Shown here piece after piece: positions 11,396 to 23,780 of a stretch of DNA of 64,000 bases; positions within the stretch are counted from its first letter, which is position 1; each line of letters begins with the position of its first letter. The DNA lies in NCBI GenBank assembly GCA_018105865.1, contig CM030867.1, forward strand, positions 9,863,258 to 9,927,257. Direction: 5' to 3'. Both the position numbers and the translations under genes were made by a program. The stretch is from Metaphire vulgaris (Eukaryota; Annelida; Clitellata; Crassiclitellata; Megascolecidae). The notes below the pieces were generated by a model. It was not told the origin of the DNA, ran no database searches, and saw nothing but the letters and a program-made list of their open reading frames with translations.

Positions 11396-11798
11396 AACCG
11401 CTATTTACGACGTGTCACGTGTTACCGCCCATAATCCTCCCTCCCCCCCCCCAGCACGTCCCAAAAAGTTTAAACAGTGGTGATTGGTTACCGCCGACGT
11501 CTATAAATAGACAATCCGTGCTTCAAAATTGACGGCGCCGTTTTGCGGTAGAACGCAATAAAAAAGGCAATTCGTTTCAATGACGGAAATTCTATTATCG
11601 CTCGGCCCTAGTGCCGGAACAATTACGTCACTTCCGGCGGTTGCCGAGGTAAAGAGTGACACCGACCACGTTCCTTCGTCTCTCCCTCCATCCATCCTTC
11701 TAATTTCTTCCGCGTCAATCATTCACATGTGCCGCATAGACTACAGGTCGTGGTGCCAGTGGTACGGGACGCCGTACCAACGCCAGAGAAGTCTAGGC
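11396..11798. other. CpG-rich unique DNA
   Basis: No repeat or coding similarity was recognised. The overlapping frames at 11501-11846 have no known domain. Confidence 0.35.
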
Positions 11799-12573
11799 GT
11801 CGTTTCAAATGGCTCACCATTTTTCGTGGCATTTCGAATGCTCTAGAATAAAATTGAGGCAGAATATATTGACAATTCTAGTATGGTTTGACTCAGCTAA
11901 GCTGGGGACACATGAAAATGTGTTTTAATTTGTTTCATCACTTCTGAATTTTGTATAGCAGCCTTATGTAGCTCTAGTCCTTGCATTGTCAAATGTCAAA
12001 CAGGGTATCAATTATATAGTATTTTTGTGGTCTATAAAACTTGAGATACAAGAAACCAGCTATATCTAGACCCCTCTTTTATCTTCGTCGATTTTGTAGA
12101 CATTTGACAGAGAATAGATTTCTGAAAGACTTTGTATAGTGTCGTTTCAAATGGCTCGCCATTTTTCGTGGCATTTCGAATGCTCTAGAATAAAAGTGAG
12201 GCAGAATATATCGACAATTCTAGTACAGTTTGACTCAGCTAAGATGGGGACACACGAAAATGTGCTTTTAATTTGTTTCATCACTCTTCTAAATTTTTGC
12301 ATATCATCCTACTGTAGCACTATTACTTGCATTGTGCAATGTCAAACAGTGTATCAATTGTATAATATTTTTGTGGTCTATAGACCTTGTCATACAAGAA
12401 ACCAGCTCTCTTAAACCCATTCTTATCTCTCGATCGATTTTATAGACATTTGACAGAGAACAGATTTCTGAAAGACTTTGTATAGCGTCATTTCAAATGG
12501 CTCACCATTTTTCGTGGCATTTCGAATGCTCTAGAATAAAAGTGAGGCAGAATATATTGACAATTCTAGTATT
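11799..12573 (+). repeat. Tandem repeat, about 345-bp unit, 2.25 copies
   Basis: The unit beginning CGTTTCAAATGGCTC starts at 11801, 12143 and (as CATTTCAAAT) 12489, giving periods of 342 and 346 bp. Each full unit ends ...GACAGAGAA.AGATTTCTGAAAGACTTTGTATAG. Units contain GCATTTCGAATGCTCTAGAA. Single dispersed copies occur at 20480, 35885 (inverted) and 54957. No coding frame is conserved between units. Confidence 0.9.
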
Positions 12574-12734
12574 AATGGTGGTAATAATTTAATGTGATGG
12601 TTAACTATGAACAAATTAAAGATCAATAAATAGTTAATATCGATTAAATAACAATAGCTTCTGTGGCGACACTTATTGACATATATTTGACTTAAAACTC
12701 TGTTAAAAAGAGTTAAAATCACAAGCTTTTTCTA

Positions 12735-12927
12735 CAGTTGATCTTCGTTATAACGTACAGTAAGTACTTAGCGGGGGTCTGTAAAATTGAGTACGTTATA
12801 TCCGTGGTACGCTACTGTATATCCAATATAGCCCATTACGGTAAGTGCGTTTACACGGGACATTCATTGCGATGCTCAATAATCGAGGATTCGTTATAAC
12901 CGAGTCCGTTAAAACGATGTTCCACTG
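12735..12927. mobile_element. Tigger/pogo-like MITE (GTTATAACG family)
   Basis: Bounded by TA duplications (12733-12734 and 12928-12929), with CAGTTGATC...GTTATAACG at the left and CGTTAAAACGATGTTCCACTG at the right. Internally ACGTTATATCCGTGGTA matches the copy at 1901-2066. CAGT...ACTG ends with TA targets fit pogo/Tigger elements. Non-coding. Confidence 0.75.
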
Positions 12928-12954
12928 TAAGCAATCACGCTCATCATATATATT

Positions 12955-13032
12955 CACCTTGTATATTCATATATATTCCTATATATTCCTATATATTCCT
13001 ATATGTTCCTATATATTCCTACATATTCACAA
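12955..13032. repeat. 11-bp minisatellite
   Basis: Tandem CTATATATTC-type units (about seven, with GTTC and ACATATTC variants). Confidence 0.85.
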
Positions 13033-13623
13033 TGTAACCAGTAGAGTCCAATCGGTCATCGTTAACCACTAATTATCGCTTTTCGACATCCGGTGCGTTT
13101 GCTATAGTGATGGGCGAAAAATCGATTAATCGTTAATGAAAAAAATTATCGTTAAAACAGATCAACGATTATTCGATTAATCGATCTTTACTATTCGCAC
13201 GACTGCATGAAAACACGGCGGAAAATGTTATAGACAGTAAAAGCTTCCATCTTTTGAACAGACGTGTTAGAGTTTAGAAATTCCGGAGCCGTTATACAAA
13301 CCAACGAAAACCGCCGAATCGTCGGTGCATGGATGTGGTGGGTTAACCTTGGGTGATGGTGAGGGTGGGGTGGGGGTGGGGGCGGAGGAGGAGGGGAGCA
13401 GGAGATGGAGAGTTCGAGCGAGGATCGATAAATAAAGATCGTCTTCAATTAAACCAATTACCTGCCAATGATCAATGTTCGCGAATATACGCAAAGGTCA
13501 AACAAGTTCGAATTCTTCCCCGGAAGACCGACAATCGGAAGGCTCCGACTCCTTCCGGAAATACCCGATTTTCCAGAGAAATAACGACTGCCGACCCGTA
13601 CGTCGCGTATCCAAGGCGTCGGT

Positions 13624-13742
13624 CGTCATGGCAACCGATCGCTAGCGGCAAAATGCCGCTTGCGACCGACAGCCTATATTGTCATGGAAACCGTCCACCC
13701 ATAGAAACACCTCCGTTGTCATGGCGACCGATTTGTCACCAC
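13624..13742. promoter_or_regulatory. Repeated X-box-like motifs
   Basis: GTCATGGCAAC (13625-13635), TTGTCATGGAAAC (13679-13691) and GTTGTCATGGCGAC (13715-13728) resemble the RFX X-box. A weaker GTCACCACGGTAA follows at about 13735. RFX factors regulate ciliary genes in animals, but no downstream gene was identified. Confidence 0.3.
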
Positions 13743-13867
13743 GGTAAAAAGGCAAAATGGTGAAATAAATGAATCAACTGTAAGAAAATTTATGTACAGG
13801 AGGGGTCTTAACTTGTATTTCCAGAATAATACGAGCTGTGTTGAATAAAGAATTATGAAACCACGTG

Positions 13868-14055
13868 CCGTGGCGTCGCCAGGAATTTTGGGTTGGGGCA
13901 AAAGGGGACTGGCGTGTCAGATTCCTTACCCCCAACTCACCCCCACCACAAAAACTTTCTCACCGGATTTGCGCGAATCTGATAGGTGGCCTGGGGTCAG
14001 GTTGGAGGGGAGGCAATTGCCCCATTAGCCCCCCCTCCCCGTGGCGACGCTAATG
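13868..14055. mobile_element. hAT-like MITE, GCGTCGCC ends
   Basis: Imperfect inverted ends CCGTGGCGTCGCCAGG / GTGGCGACGCTAATG bound 188 bp, with flanking octamers ACCACGTG (13860-13867) and ATCACGTG (14056-14063) that differ at one base. An 8-bp target duplication of this kind fits hAT. Confidence 0.65.
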
Positions 14056-14115
14056 ATCACGTGGCTCTTTCTTGTTTTTCAGATAATCTAAACACTGAGT
14101 TTTTTAAATAAGATC

Positions 14116-14195
14116 TTAACCCCTTAACCGTGTATTTAACTGTAACTCAATGTAAAATGGATGGATCTATCCGGGATCCCCAGTTAAGGGGTTAA
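14116..14195 (-). mobile_element. 80-bp TTAA MITE, copy 1
   Basis: Inverted ends CCCCTTAAC / GTTAAGGGG bracketed by TTAA on both sides (14116-14119, 14192-14195). The interior contains AACTCAATGTAAAATGG. It is the complement of the copy at 21562. TTAA targets with ends starting CCC are typical of piggyBac-type transposition; Kolobok also uses TTAA. Confidence 0.85.
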
Positions 14196-14424
14196 TCGAA
14201 TATAATTTCTTCCCTAATTTGTTGACTTTGATTGTATAATTTCTTCCCTTCCGAAAGACTGTTTTGACTAAAAGGAGGTCATAGACTCAGAGTTATACTA
14301 AAACTATTTCGGTTCACTTCGAAGAGATTCAAGTCCGCCTGACAATTGACAAATTATCACTCAAGGAATTGTGCAGCATGATTAAGAGCTCACTTATCTG
14401 AAATCGTACGATTTCTTCCAACCC

Positions 14425-14602
14425 TGTCTCTGTCACTGTATCTGTCTGTCTTTGTATATCTGTGCGTGTGTTTCTCTGTCTGTCTCTGTCTCTCTGTCTG
14501 TTTCTCTCTCTATCTCTATCTCTCTGTCCCTCTATCGATCTCTCTGTCACAAACACACACTCTCTTTCTGTCTGTCTGTCTCTGTCTCTCTGTCTGTCTG
14601 TC

Positions 14603-14669
<67 letters not shown>

Positions 14670-14925
14670 CTCTCAGCCTCTCACTCTCATAAACAGACTC
14701 TTTTTTCTCTGTCTGTCTGTCTGTCTGTCTGTCTCTGTATCTCTCAGTCTCTCACTCACACACACATAGACTCTCTTTTTCTGTCTGTCTGTCTGTCTCT
14801 CTCGTTAGCTCTCTCTCTGTATCTCTCAGACTCTCACTCACACACACATAGACTCTCTTTTTCTCTGTCTGTCTGTCTCTCTGTCTGTCTGTCTGTCTGT
14901 CTCTTTCTCTCTGTCTCTTTCGTCC
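14425..14925. repeat. CT/GTCT microsatellite block, 500 bp
   Basis: Mixed CTCT and GTCT tracts with repeated CACTCACACACACATAGACT segments (near 14752 and 14837), a higher-order duplication. The serine/leucine frames are artefacts. Confidence 0.95.
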
Positions 14926-15044
14926 ATAGTAGGTTGAGCTGAACGTCAATGGTATTTCCTAAATCGCCGTCTTCTGTCTTCCGTCTTTTGGGAAATTGAT
15001 TACTCGTCTGGATCAGACGCATCGGGAATGCCGGTCCCACTATG

Positions 15045-15206
15045 AGGTCAGGCCACGAAGAGGTCAACGCTTTCGATGACTTGACTCAGGTGTAATAGTC
15101 AATGCGTCTGGGTCCGCCCGCCGTTCATGAATAATTAACCAGGGGGCGTCGGAAAAATCGTGGTTACCCCGTCAGAGGTCACTGACCTCGGCAATGTCAA
15201 AGGTCA
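15045..15206. promoter_or_regulatory. Nuclear-receptor half-site cluster
   Basis: AGGTCA occurs at 15045-15050, 15061-15066, 15176-15181 and 15201-15206, and its complement at 15183-15188. 15175-15189 is a perfect 15-bp palindrome GAGGTCACTGACCTC, an IR1-type element; the last site is preceded by CAA, as in monomer-type sites. Function is inference. Confidence 0.35.
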
Positions 15207-15394
15207 AAGTTGCCGGCGCCGACCGGTCGGGAAAGGGTGAAGTCGACGAGGAAGAGGGGTTGCGAGGAATAATGGGGTTAAAAAAGGGTGGGGGGAAAAG
15301 GGGGGCGTTTCGGTCGCCGGGTGCTAACCGATGACGATGGAATTAAGCGTATACACGATTTAACCCTAAACCGACGCCCCACCGCCCTCCCCCA

Positions 15395-15416
15395 CCCACC
15401 CACCCACCCACCCACC
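15395..15416. repeat. CCCA tetranucleotide repeat
   Basis: A short CCCACCCA run in a C-rich stretch. Confidence 0.8.
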
Positions 15417-15521
15417 TTGATGCAGATGTTTTGTGACAGGAGACAATTTGTCAATTCCATCCTGTTCCAGGTGTATGACAATCTCCTTTGTTTTGCTCTG
15501 CCGACGGTAACATGATTTTAG

Positions 15522-15917
15522 AGATAGATAGATAGATAGATAGATAGATCAAGGATTTCTTAATAACAACATTAAGGGGTCCATGGATAGATAGATAGAC
15601 AGACAGAGACAGAGACATACAGAGACAGATACAGAGTGAAGATCGGAGACAGATTAAAGGATAGAACGCAGAAGGAAAGACAGACAGAGAACAAAGACAA
15701 CGATAAAAAGTTAGGTCGGCAGGCAGACCTACAGCTAAACAGACAGACAGACAAACACACAGAGTGAGAGTTAGGTAAAGAAAGAGTAGGAAGGTAGGTA
15801 ACTAAGTAGACAGACAGGCAGGCAGGCAAAAAGACTGATACATAGAGAGATAGACAGGCAGATAGAGAGAAAATGTAAAGATAGAGAGAGAGAGAAAAGA
15901 GGAGGCTATCGTTGTGT

Positions 15918-15976
<59 letters not shown>

Positions 15977-16070
15977 GGACAGGCATGCAAACAGACAGGC
16001 AAATACATAGATAATTATAGATAGAGAGATAATGCATAGATAGAGAGACAGACAGACAGAGAAAAGAGGC
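15522..16070. repeat. TAGA and GACA microsatellites
   Basis: A TAGA run at 15522-15548, interrupted purine-rich CAGA/GGCA sequence, then a pure CAGA block at about 15918-15972. Confidence 0.9.
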
Positions 16071-16370
16071 GGCCATTGTTGATGTGTCCGTCGTAATGCA
16101 GAGAGCTAGTGAGGGTTTTTTCGTGCAATGTTTGCAGGAGACTTCTGGCAGAAGGACGATGCTTTTGAACGAAAACCAACAGAAATAGACAAACACACAC
16201 ACACACACATGCGATGCGCGGATGAGGCGAGACCCTCTCCTAATTTCACCATCGACATCAACAGCCAATTGCAACGGTGATATCGACGTCAGATATACCG
16301 ACGATCTTTATCTCCGACGAGTTTCCTTATCGTGAAATATTCGATCACAAGGCAAAGACGGGAAGATAAG

Positions 16371-16805
<435 letters not shown>

Positions 16806-17006
16806 CAGACGTGAATTTTTTTGGCGATTCGGGTTCAAAGTTCACGCTCCGAGAGCAACAGAGTTCAAGGTCATTCCCAAACGAAGGTCAATCGTAAACC
16901 AGTTGGAGGTTACTCAGAAACTGGCCCTAAACTTATGCACGTAAGCTTGAGACCTCCATCCCCCACTTTTTGAGAGGCTACCTTAGGGAAGAGGGAAGGT
17001 ATAGGT

Positions 17007-17165
17007 CAGGAGCGTAGCCAGGAATTTGATTTGGGAGGGTATAACTATTTTGGGTGGGTATAAATCTTAGCTATAAACCACATAAACCATATAAACCACA
17101 TATAAATCACATAAAAAGCTTTAAGGTAGACTGATTTTGGGGTATATATACCGATATACCCCCGT
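17007..17165 (+). mobile_element. hAT-like MITE, family C, incomplete
   Basis: CAGGAGCGTAGCCAGGAATTTGAT begins a segment matching 22781-22961 (GGTATAAATCTTA, ACATATAAATCACATAAAAA, GGTATATATACCGATATA). The right-hand GCTACGCC end is missing or decayed. Confidence 0.7.
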
Positions 17166-17264
17166 CAGGAGCGCCCATCCCCTGGCTGCTGGAAGAAGCT
17201 TCCCCATCCCTGTCCTCCTTTTCCTCTCCTGAAACGGGGGTCCGGCAGGGATTTATCTACATCA

Positions 17265-17267
<3 letters not shown>

Positions 17268-17331
<64 letters not shown>
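17268..17331. repeat. ATT microsatellite
   Basis: About 21 uninterrupted TTA units. Confidence 0.95.
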
Positions 17332-18485
17332 GTGTCACTAAGAAATTATTTATGCAATTGTTGCCCCTTTTCATTTTATTTTTACTTTTTGGTACTTAGT
17401 ATAAGTTAGTTAAAGTTAAATATTTTTAAAGTTTGCATTAAATATACTAGGTATGTATCCTGGCATATTTCTATTTGTATCATTTGTGTATGTATTGTGA
17501 AAATAAAAGACCATTTGAATTTGATTTTGAATTTGAATATTTTATCATCATTATCATCATCATCATCATCATCATCATTATTATATGAAAAAGTAGCCGT
17601 ATAAGACTCGACACTGGACATTGACAACCCTCATCCCCGCAAATTCATGGAAAAAAGTTATGAACCGGGGTATAACCCCAAAATTTTTTGAAATCAATAG
17701 ATGCTCGTAGGTGAGTTTCATTGCGTTTTGGACATTAAGTCGCACACTTTGGTGCACCAGGATAGGTCTCGTACCAGTAACTTCTAATTCTTAATTTCTG
17801 GAAAATTACCGGTACAACAGCCACAAAGTACTTTACATGTAAGTTGAAACTATGGAGAGATATCACAGTAATTGCGCTGGCAAACTATTCAAAATTACCT
17901 GCAAATTATCTATTGGCAATATGACCACATTCAAATGCAAATAAAATAAATGTTACTTTTAGTATTTATTTTAAAAATTAGATTTCTCCAACAACCACAT
18001 CTACATTAATTTACATAGATGTTAGATGCATTAAAGCTGCAACAACTGCAAATTGGGTAACTAGACTTAAGACAACTGACTGAAACAAGCAAATTATAAT
18101 AATTATTATTAACAGTATCTAACTGCACCGTTTCACAGTTTTGAATGTATTGTAATTTGTTGATGGAGGTCTTTGGAAGGCTGCAGTAGTGGAGGGAGTT
18201 GCAGTAGCCTAATTTGGAATGTAAACTTCACGTGAGTCTATTAGTTTGTTATAAACGATTTATATTTCACAGGAAGTTTGCACTCTTCATCATTAGAATG
18301 ACTACGTAAAACTTGTAAAAGTGACAATAATAATAGAATTTTATGAATGAATGATAATAATGAAACTGAACTTGAATTGAGTACCGGTAAGCTTGTATGA
18401 AGTTACAAATTGCACTGCAGTAAAACCAGTAATTGTGCAGTCATTGAGGGACCTATCGAATTAATATACATATACTACGACGTGA
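17332..18485. other. AT-rich unique DNA
   Basis: A short ATC run (17545-17583) is present; no gene, RNA or recognised element otherwise. Confidence 0.4.
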
Positions 18486-18499
18486 TACCAAAACTCAGG

Positions 18500-18592
18500 G
18501 GGGGAATTTCTTCCCCCCCTAGGTTTTTCAGGAAGCACTTGCTTCCTTTCCCCCCTTGTGTGGGCGCCCCTGCCCCCCGTCGCTACGCCCCT
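18500..18592 (-). mobile_element. hAT-like MITE end fragment
   Basis: Ends GTCGCTACGCCCCTG, the complement of the CAGGGGCGTAGC terminus of family C, with C-rich sequence before it. The opposite end is not convincing. Confidence 0.5.
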
Positions 18593-19213
18593 GGTATAGG
18601 GAAGGAAATACAGTATTATATTTTGAAGAGGATCATTCAGTGCGAATAGAATATTTTAGCGCGACATTTTGGGGTGATAAAATCATCAAAAACCCCACAC
18701 CTCTTTCGGATCGTTTTCAACCTATCCTGCCCCTTCCCTTTCCCCTTCCGTAGCCTCGCTCCCCTACTCCTTTTTCCTCCGCTACAAAATCGTCCCTAAT
18801 ATCCCAATCTCGTCGTCTTATCTCTTCCCTTCCAATTAATAATATAATTGTATTTCGAGAACTTTGTGTTATTGCAGTGAGAAAATTTTCGGAATCCATA
18901 TTCCACGTTGCGTATGCGTGGATCTCGGAATTTCATTCGTTATGAACGTACAGCAAAGCCAATGACTGAATGATAGAGGGGCCGTGAATAATTATAATCA
19001 ATGCTGCCTGACATTTTTCGCCGTTCCTTCCTGTGGGGGTCGGGTATCTCCGTCCGTCAACACCCAGGGCCACTAGGCGAAACAAAGGGGAATGAGGGTG
19101 GGAATTGGGAAGCCACGCCCGTGAAATCGTCAAAAACATCACAACATCCTTCTTAGAAAAGTTATTGGAGAATGTAACACGAAGTATTGGCATCAATAGA
19201 CGCAAAGAAACTG
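18593..19213. other. Unique DNA
   Basis: No recognised element or coding similarity. Confidence 0.35.
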
Positions 19214-19515
<302 letters not shown>

Positions 19516-19719
19516 CTGGGTCGTACTTCCACCAAGACGTGTTTATAATAGGGGAATGCGCTGCAGAATTCGAAAATGTCAAAGCACTAATTTTCAAGGA
19601 TTTAAGTCGAATTCTGACATCGCTTCCCAGCCGTCATCTATTCATTACACGCGGTTACGGAGGCAATTTCTCATTTGCCACGCCCGCTAGCATGCAGCCG
19701 GTTGATTTAACACGCAAAA

Positions 19720-19881
19720 GACAGACAGGCAGACAGACAGACGGACAGACAGATAGACAGACAGACAAGACCATACTGAAAGATAGACAGACAGACAGAC
19801 CAGACCATACTGAAAGATAGACAGACAGACAATGCCATACAGAAAGAGAGGCAGACAAGCAGACAGACAGACAGACAGAAT
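19720..19881. repeat. CAGA microsatellite with 40-bp higher-order unit
   Basis: CAGA runs are separated by ACCATACTGAAAGATAGACA, which appears twice (about 19769 and 19804) with a variant, CCATACAGAAAGAG, at about 19833. Confidence 0.9.
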
Positions 19882-20026
19882 AAGCAGGATTTTCTCGTTA
19901 TTGTTAGAAACTTGCTCTGCTGGGGTCATAGAAATAACTGATATTTTTAATGTATGTTAATCATTAATAATTAATAATGTTGTAATTTAATCGTTATGCT
20001 TTTTTGTTGCTGTTGTTGTTATTGGT

Positions 20027-20214
<188 letters not shown>

Positions 20215-20479
20215 ACTCAGCCAATATACGTAACGCTCCAAACTTATTATCAATTCATAAAACGCTTCATCTCCCGGCCCCCCCCCCACCCCCGGCAAAA
20301 TATCACGTGGTTCGGCACTAGCGTGACGAACATTGGAATTTGGAGCGGGCATCGATCAACTAAAACTGCTCGGGGGTGGGGGGGCAGGTAAAATGTAAAA
20401 AGTTGTAAAGTAAACCACCGTAAAAAACTTCCATAAAAGCATTTTCAAATTATCAACTGCATAAAGCAACAATAGTCCT

Positions 20480-20620
20480 TCCATAGGCTCGCCATTTTGT
20501 GGCATTTCGAACGCTCTAGAATAAAATTGAGATGGAATGTATTGACAATCCCGGAATGATTTGACGCATTAAAGATGGGGACACAAGAAAATGTGGTTTT
20601 AATTCATTTCACAAAGCCTT
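20480..20620 (+). repeat. Dispersed copy of the 345-bp repeat
   Basis: Shares GGCTCGCCATTTTGTGGCAT, CGCTCTAGAATAAAATTGAG, and ATGGGGACACAAGAAAATGT with the tandem array at 11799. Confidence 0.8.
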
Positions 20621-20925
20621 GTTTTGCTCCCCCTGGCAAACTTTTTCATTACTTTCGCCACAAGACCCTGTTTTGCACCCCCCCCCTGAAAAATTTCTGC
20701 CGACGCCCATGAGATTAGAAACAGGGACGCTTAGGAAAGAGTAAACACAGAGGCTAGCGGCATTCGAGGTCCGGAAAAGATAATTACCAACAACGCAGGT
20801 CTGGAAAAGAATAGAAGAAAATAAAGGGCCTTTTATAAGCACATTCCGTAAAGCGCAAAAGGAAGGAATGGATAGGTTACGTTCTGAGAGATAAGATACT
20901 TGCCCACAAAGAGAAGTACACCCTA

Positions 20926-21069
20926 TTGAATGCCTGGCCCCCAGTCTCCCCCCGGTTGGGACCCTATACTCACTACTATATACCTATCAACAAATGGTTG
21001 GCCCCGTGCTTAGAAGTTGCCACCCCAACGGCCCCACCCCCCACTAGCCAAATCCTGGAGCCGCCACTG
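20926..21069 (-). mobile_element. hAT-like MITE family A, one end lost
   Basis: Inverted relative to 3173-3353: contains GGTTGGGACCCTATACT, CAACAAATGGTTGG and terminal GGAGCCGCCACTG. The left end in window orientation is truncated inside the element. Confidence 0.8.
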
Positions 21070-21376
21070 CTGCAGGCCGCTTAAAATTTCGAATCTTCAT
21101 TACAGTAAAAATTTCGCAAAATTAATTAAATCTAATTTAACGTGTTATTTCAAAATTTTTATCTTTAGTTTACTGCATAAATGGCTTTAAAATTTCACCG
21201 AATTCGATTCCAGGAAGCATTTTTTGCTTCTCATTACAGTTTACCGACGGAAATCGCAATAAATTCACGCGAAATATTTTTATCTAATTACCAGCACTTT
21301 CAAACGAGAAATCTTGGGCGACAGTGACACCATTATCAAGACATCCCCTCCAAGAAAAATAACGTTGAAAAATCAG
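21070..21376. other. AT-rich unique DNA
   Basis: No feature recognised. Confidence 0.35.
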
Positions 21377-21457
21377 TTAACCCCTTAACTGGGCAACTAT
21401 TTGTAACTCAGTGTAAAATGGACGAACGTTACTCGGGGCACCCAGTTAAGGGGTTAA
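21377..21457. mobile_element. 80-bp TTAA MITE, copy 2 (divergent)
   Basis: TTAA at both ends, CCCCTTAAC / GTTAAGGGG inverted ends. The interior differs most from the other copies but keeps GTAACTCAGTGTAAAATGGA. Only 104 bp separate it from copy 3, in opposite orientation. Confidence 0.8.
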
Positions 21458-21561
21458 CAAAAGATGATTACGTGTGCACGGGGGTAAGTCTCGTCACAAA
21501 TTGAAATCTTTGGTTTCTTTTAACTATTACAAACGTCTATAAGAGACGGAGAACAGTACTT

Positions 21562-21641
21562 TTAACCCCTTAACTGGGGATCCCGGATATATCCGTCCAT
21601 TTTACATTGAGTTACAGTTAAATACACGGTTAAGGGGTTAA
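21562..21641 (+). mobile_element. 80-bp TTAA MITE, copy 3
   Basis: TTAA-flanked, starts CCCCTTAACTGGGGATCCCG with internal GGATATATCC palindrome, ends GGTTAAGGGG. Nearly identical to copies at 25360, 35802 and 44947. Confidence 0.9.
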
Positions 21642-21904
21642 GTACCTCGTCACTCGGATTTCAGTGGATTTTCACGAAATCGAAAACGGTGTTTTGTGGT
21701 AATCGAGTGAGGAGTATTCGTCTCGCAACGGGGCGTAGGTAAACTAAACGCACGCATAGAACATTGCGGTGACACACAAACACACACACACACAGTGATA
21801 CCGATACAACCGAACAGACGTTCACGAATCCATTCACACTGCCCACAGCTACACTAAACCATCACAAAAATACACTCGCACTGACAGTGACACCAAAGCA
21901 TAAA

Positions 21905-21953
21905 GGTCATTAGTGTGTGGGTGTGTGTGGTGTGTGTGTGGGTGGGTGTGGGT

Positions 21954-22052
<99 letters not shown>

Positions 22053-22105
22053 AGAGGAGAGAGACAAAGAGACAGAGAGACAGAGACAGAGAGAGGGTGG
22101 GAGAG
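21905..22105. repeat. GT/GGGT and GA microsatellites
   Basis: GTGTGG-rich start (21913-21955), then an (AG)n run of about 90 bp, then AGAC variants. Confidence 0.95.
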
Positions 22106-22593
22106 GGAGGTCAATATTTTTGCACCTTGACACCCACACTGTGTACGGTACGGTACAGTTGCTTTTCACGCGAGGTGTAATCCAAATATTACACTGTACT
22201 ATTGACCGAGCAAAAACGATTGTGACATTTAGACGGACACGAAATGCAAACCAAACTGCAAACAATAATTCACCCTTTCATTTACGAAATTTTATGGCGA
22301 ACACACACAGTCACACACATACGCACATACGCACATATACACCGAGTGACAGAAAGAGACAAAGGATATAGAAGCATTTTCATGCAGATAGTAAGTTATC
22401 AATTTACTAGTAACAGTCTGACGTTAGATCGGCTGAAGGCTGGTATATTATAGTCTTAAACTTTTCACGACAGTACAAGTATGAACAAACTTTCATATAT
22501 TCGCAGATATAATTGACTTCTATGCATAATACACCCAGTTGGAACTATTTATTATAATTTTATTGATATTTATTATTGTTATTAGTTAGTTCA

Positions 22594-22621
22594 TCACTAC
22601 CACAACCACCACCACCACCAT

Positions 22622-22702
<81 letters not shown>
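22594..22702. repeat. ACC/ATC microsatellite
   Basis: CCACCACC then about 27 ATC units. Confidence 0.95.
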
Positions 22703-22780
22703 TGAACATGTTTGTCATTGACAAAATTTTAATCTCCCCCCTCAAAATATGAACTTGACGACACTCGAAGAATCTCCCAG

Positions 22781-22961
22781 CAGGGGCGTAGCCAGGAATT
22801 TGATTCGAGGGGGGTACATATTTAGGGGGTATAAATCTTAACTACAAATCACATAAACCAGATATATACCACATATAAATCACATAAAAACTTTAAAGTA
22901 GACTCATTTGGGGGGTATATATACCGATATATCCACCCCCGTCGCTAGTCGCTACGCCTCG
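22781..22961 (+). mobile_element. hAT-like MITE, family C
   Basis: Starts CAGGGGCGTAGCCAGGAATT and ends near GCTACGCCTCG. Flanking octamers TCTCCCAG (22773-22780) and TCTCCTAG (22962-22969) differ at one base, consistent with an 8-bp hAT duplication. Non-coding; relatives at 17007 and 33930. Confidence 0.8.
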
Positions 22962-22998
22962 TCTCCTAGGGCCGTTCGAAGCTTGCCCCTTCTTCTCT

Positions 22999-23071
22999 CT
23001 CTATATATATATCTATCTATCTGTCTGTCTGTCTGTCTCTCCCTCTCCCTCTTTCTCTCTCTCTGTCTCTG

Positions 23072-23106
<35 letters not shown>

Positions 23107-23115
23107 CTATATCTC
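22999..23115. repeat. CT and TATC microsatellites
   Basis: CTCT, GTCT and TATC runs in succession. Confidence 0.9.
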
Positions 23116-23718
23116 CCTCACCTGCTGCTTTTCCTCTCTCCTGTAATTAAGTTGCAGTTCTCTTCCGTCTTCGAAGGGCAGAAGTGAAGGTGAAGAAAAA
23201 ATTCCGTTTCATCGACGGAGAGCTTTTCACAATTACACTAATAAGCGTCATTATTGGCGCCATTTTTCGGCGCCAGAAGCGGCGAAATAGCGCCACTTGG
23301 CGCCACCTATTGACCGACCGCACTCATTAGAGACGTGCGAATCTCTACTTTATACCTGCAAACACCTATGTATATTATAACAATCCCCCATTATGCTAAT
23401 CTCTTTTTCTTCTCTTTCTCGTTCCCCCCCCCGACTAGAGAAGATTGGTGATGAGAAGGACACCCAGGGGGCTGGGGGGATCGAAAGGGCGGAAGGACTC
23501 CGTGGGTTCGGGGACGAACCCCCGGAGCCGTAATTATCACAGCATGAAGGTAATCTGGCCAGTTTTTGAAGAGACTTGGTTCTTATTAAAAATAACCTCC
23601 TTCAGAAGCCAGCAGAGAGTCATGGAGTGTGATACTGCCACACAAACCTTTATAATCTATATATTATACTGTATAATAGACATGAAGACATGAATACTTA
23701 TGCAAAATTTGACTGAGT
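23116..23718. other. Unique DNA
   Basis: 23244-23306 contains a cluster of GGCGCC palindromes (TTGGCGCC, CGGCGCC, TGGCGCC) within 60 bp; otherwise nothing recognised. Confidence 0.35.
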
Positions 23719-23749
23719 ATCATCATCATCATCATTACCATCATCATTA

Positions 23750-23780
<31 letters not shown>

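Noticed and set aside
11799..12573. CRISPR-like array
   Set aside because: Unit length (345 bp) and the metazoan context rule it out; same for the TGTCCCGTCCCTAAC motif, whose spacing is irregular and orientation mixed.
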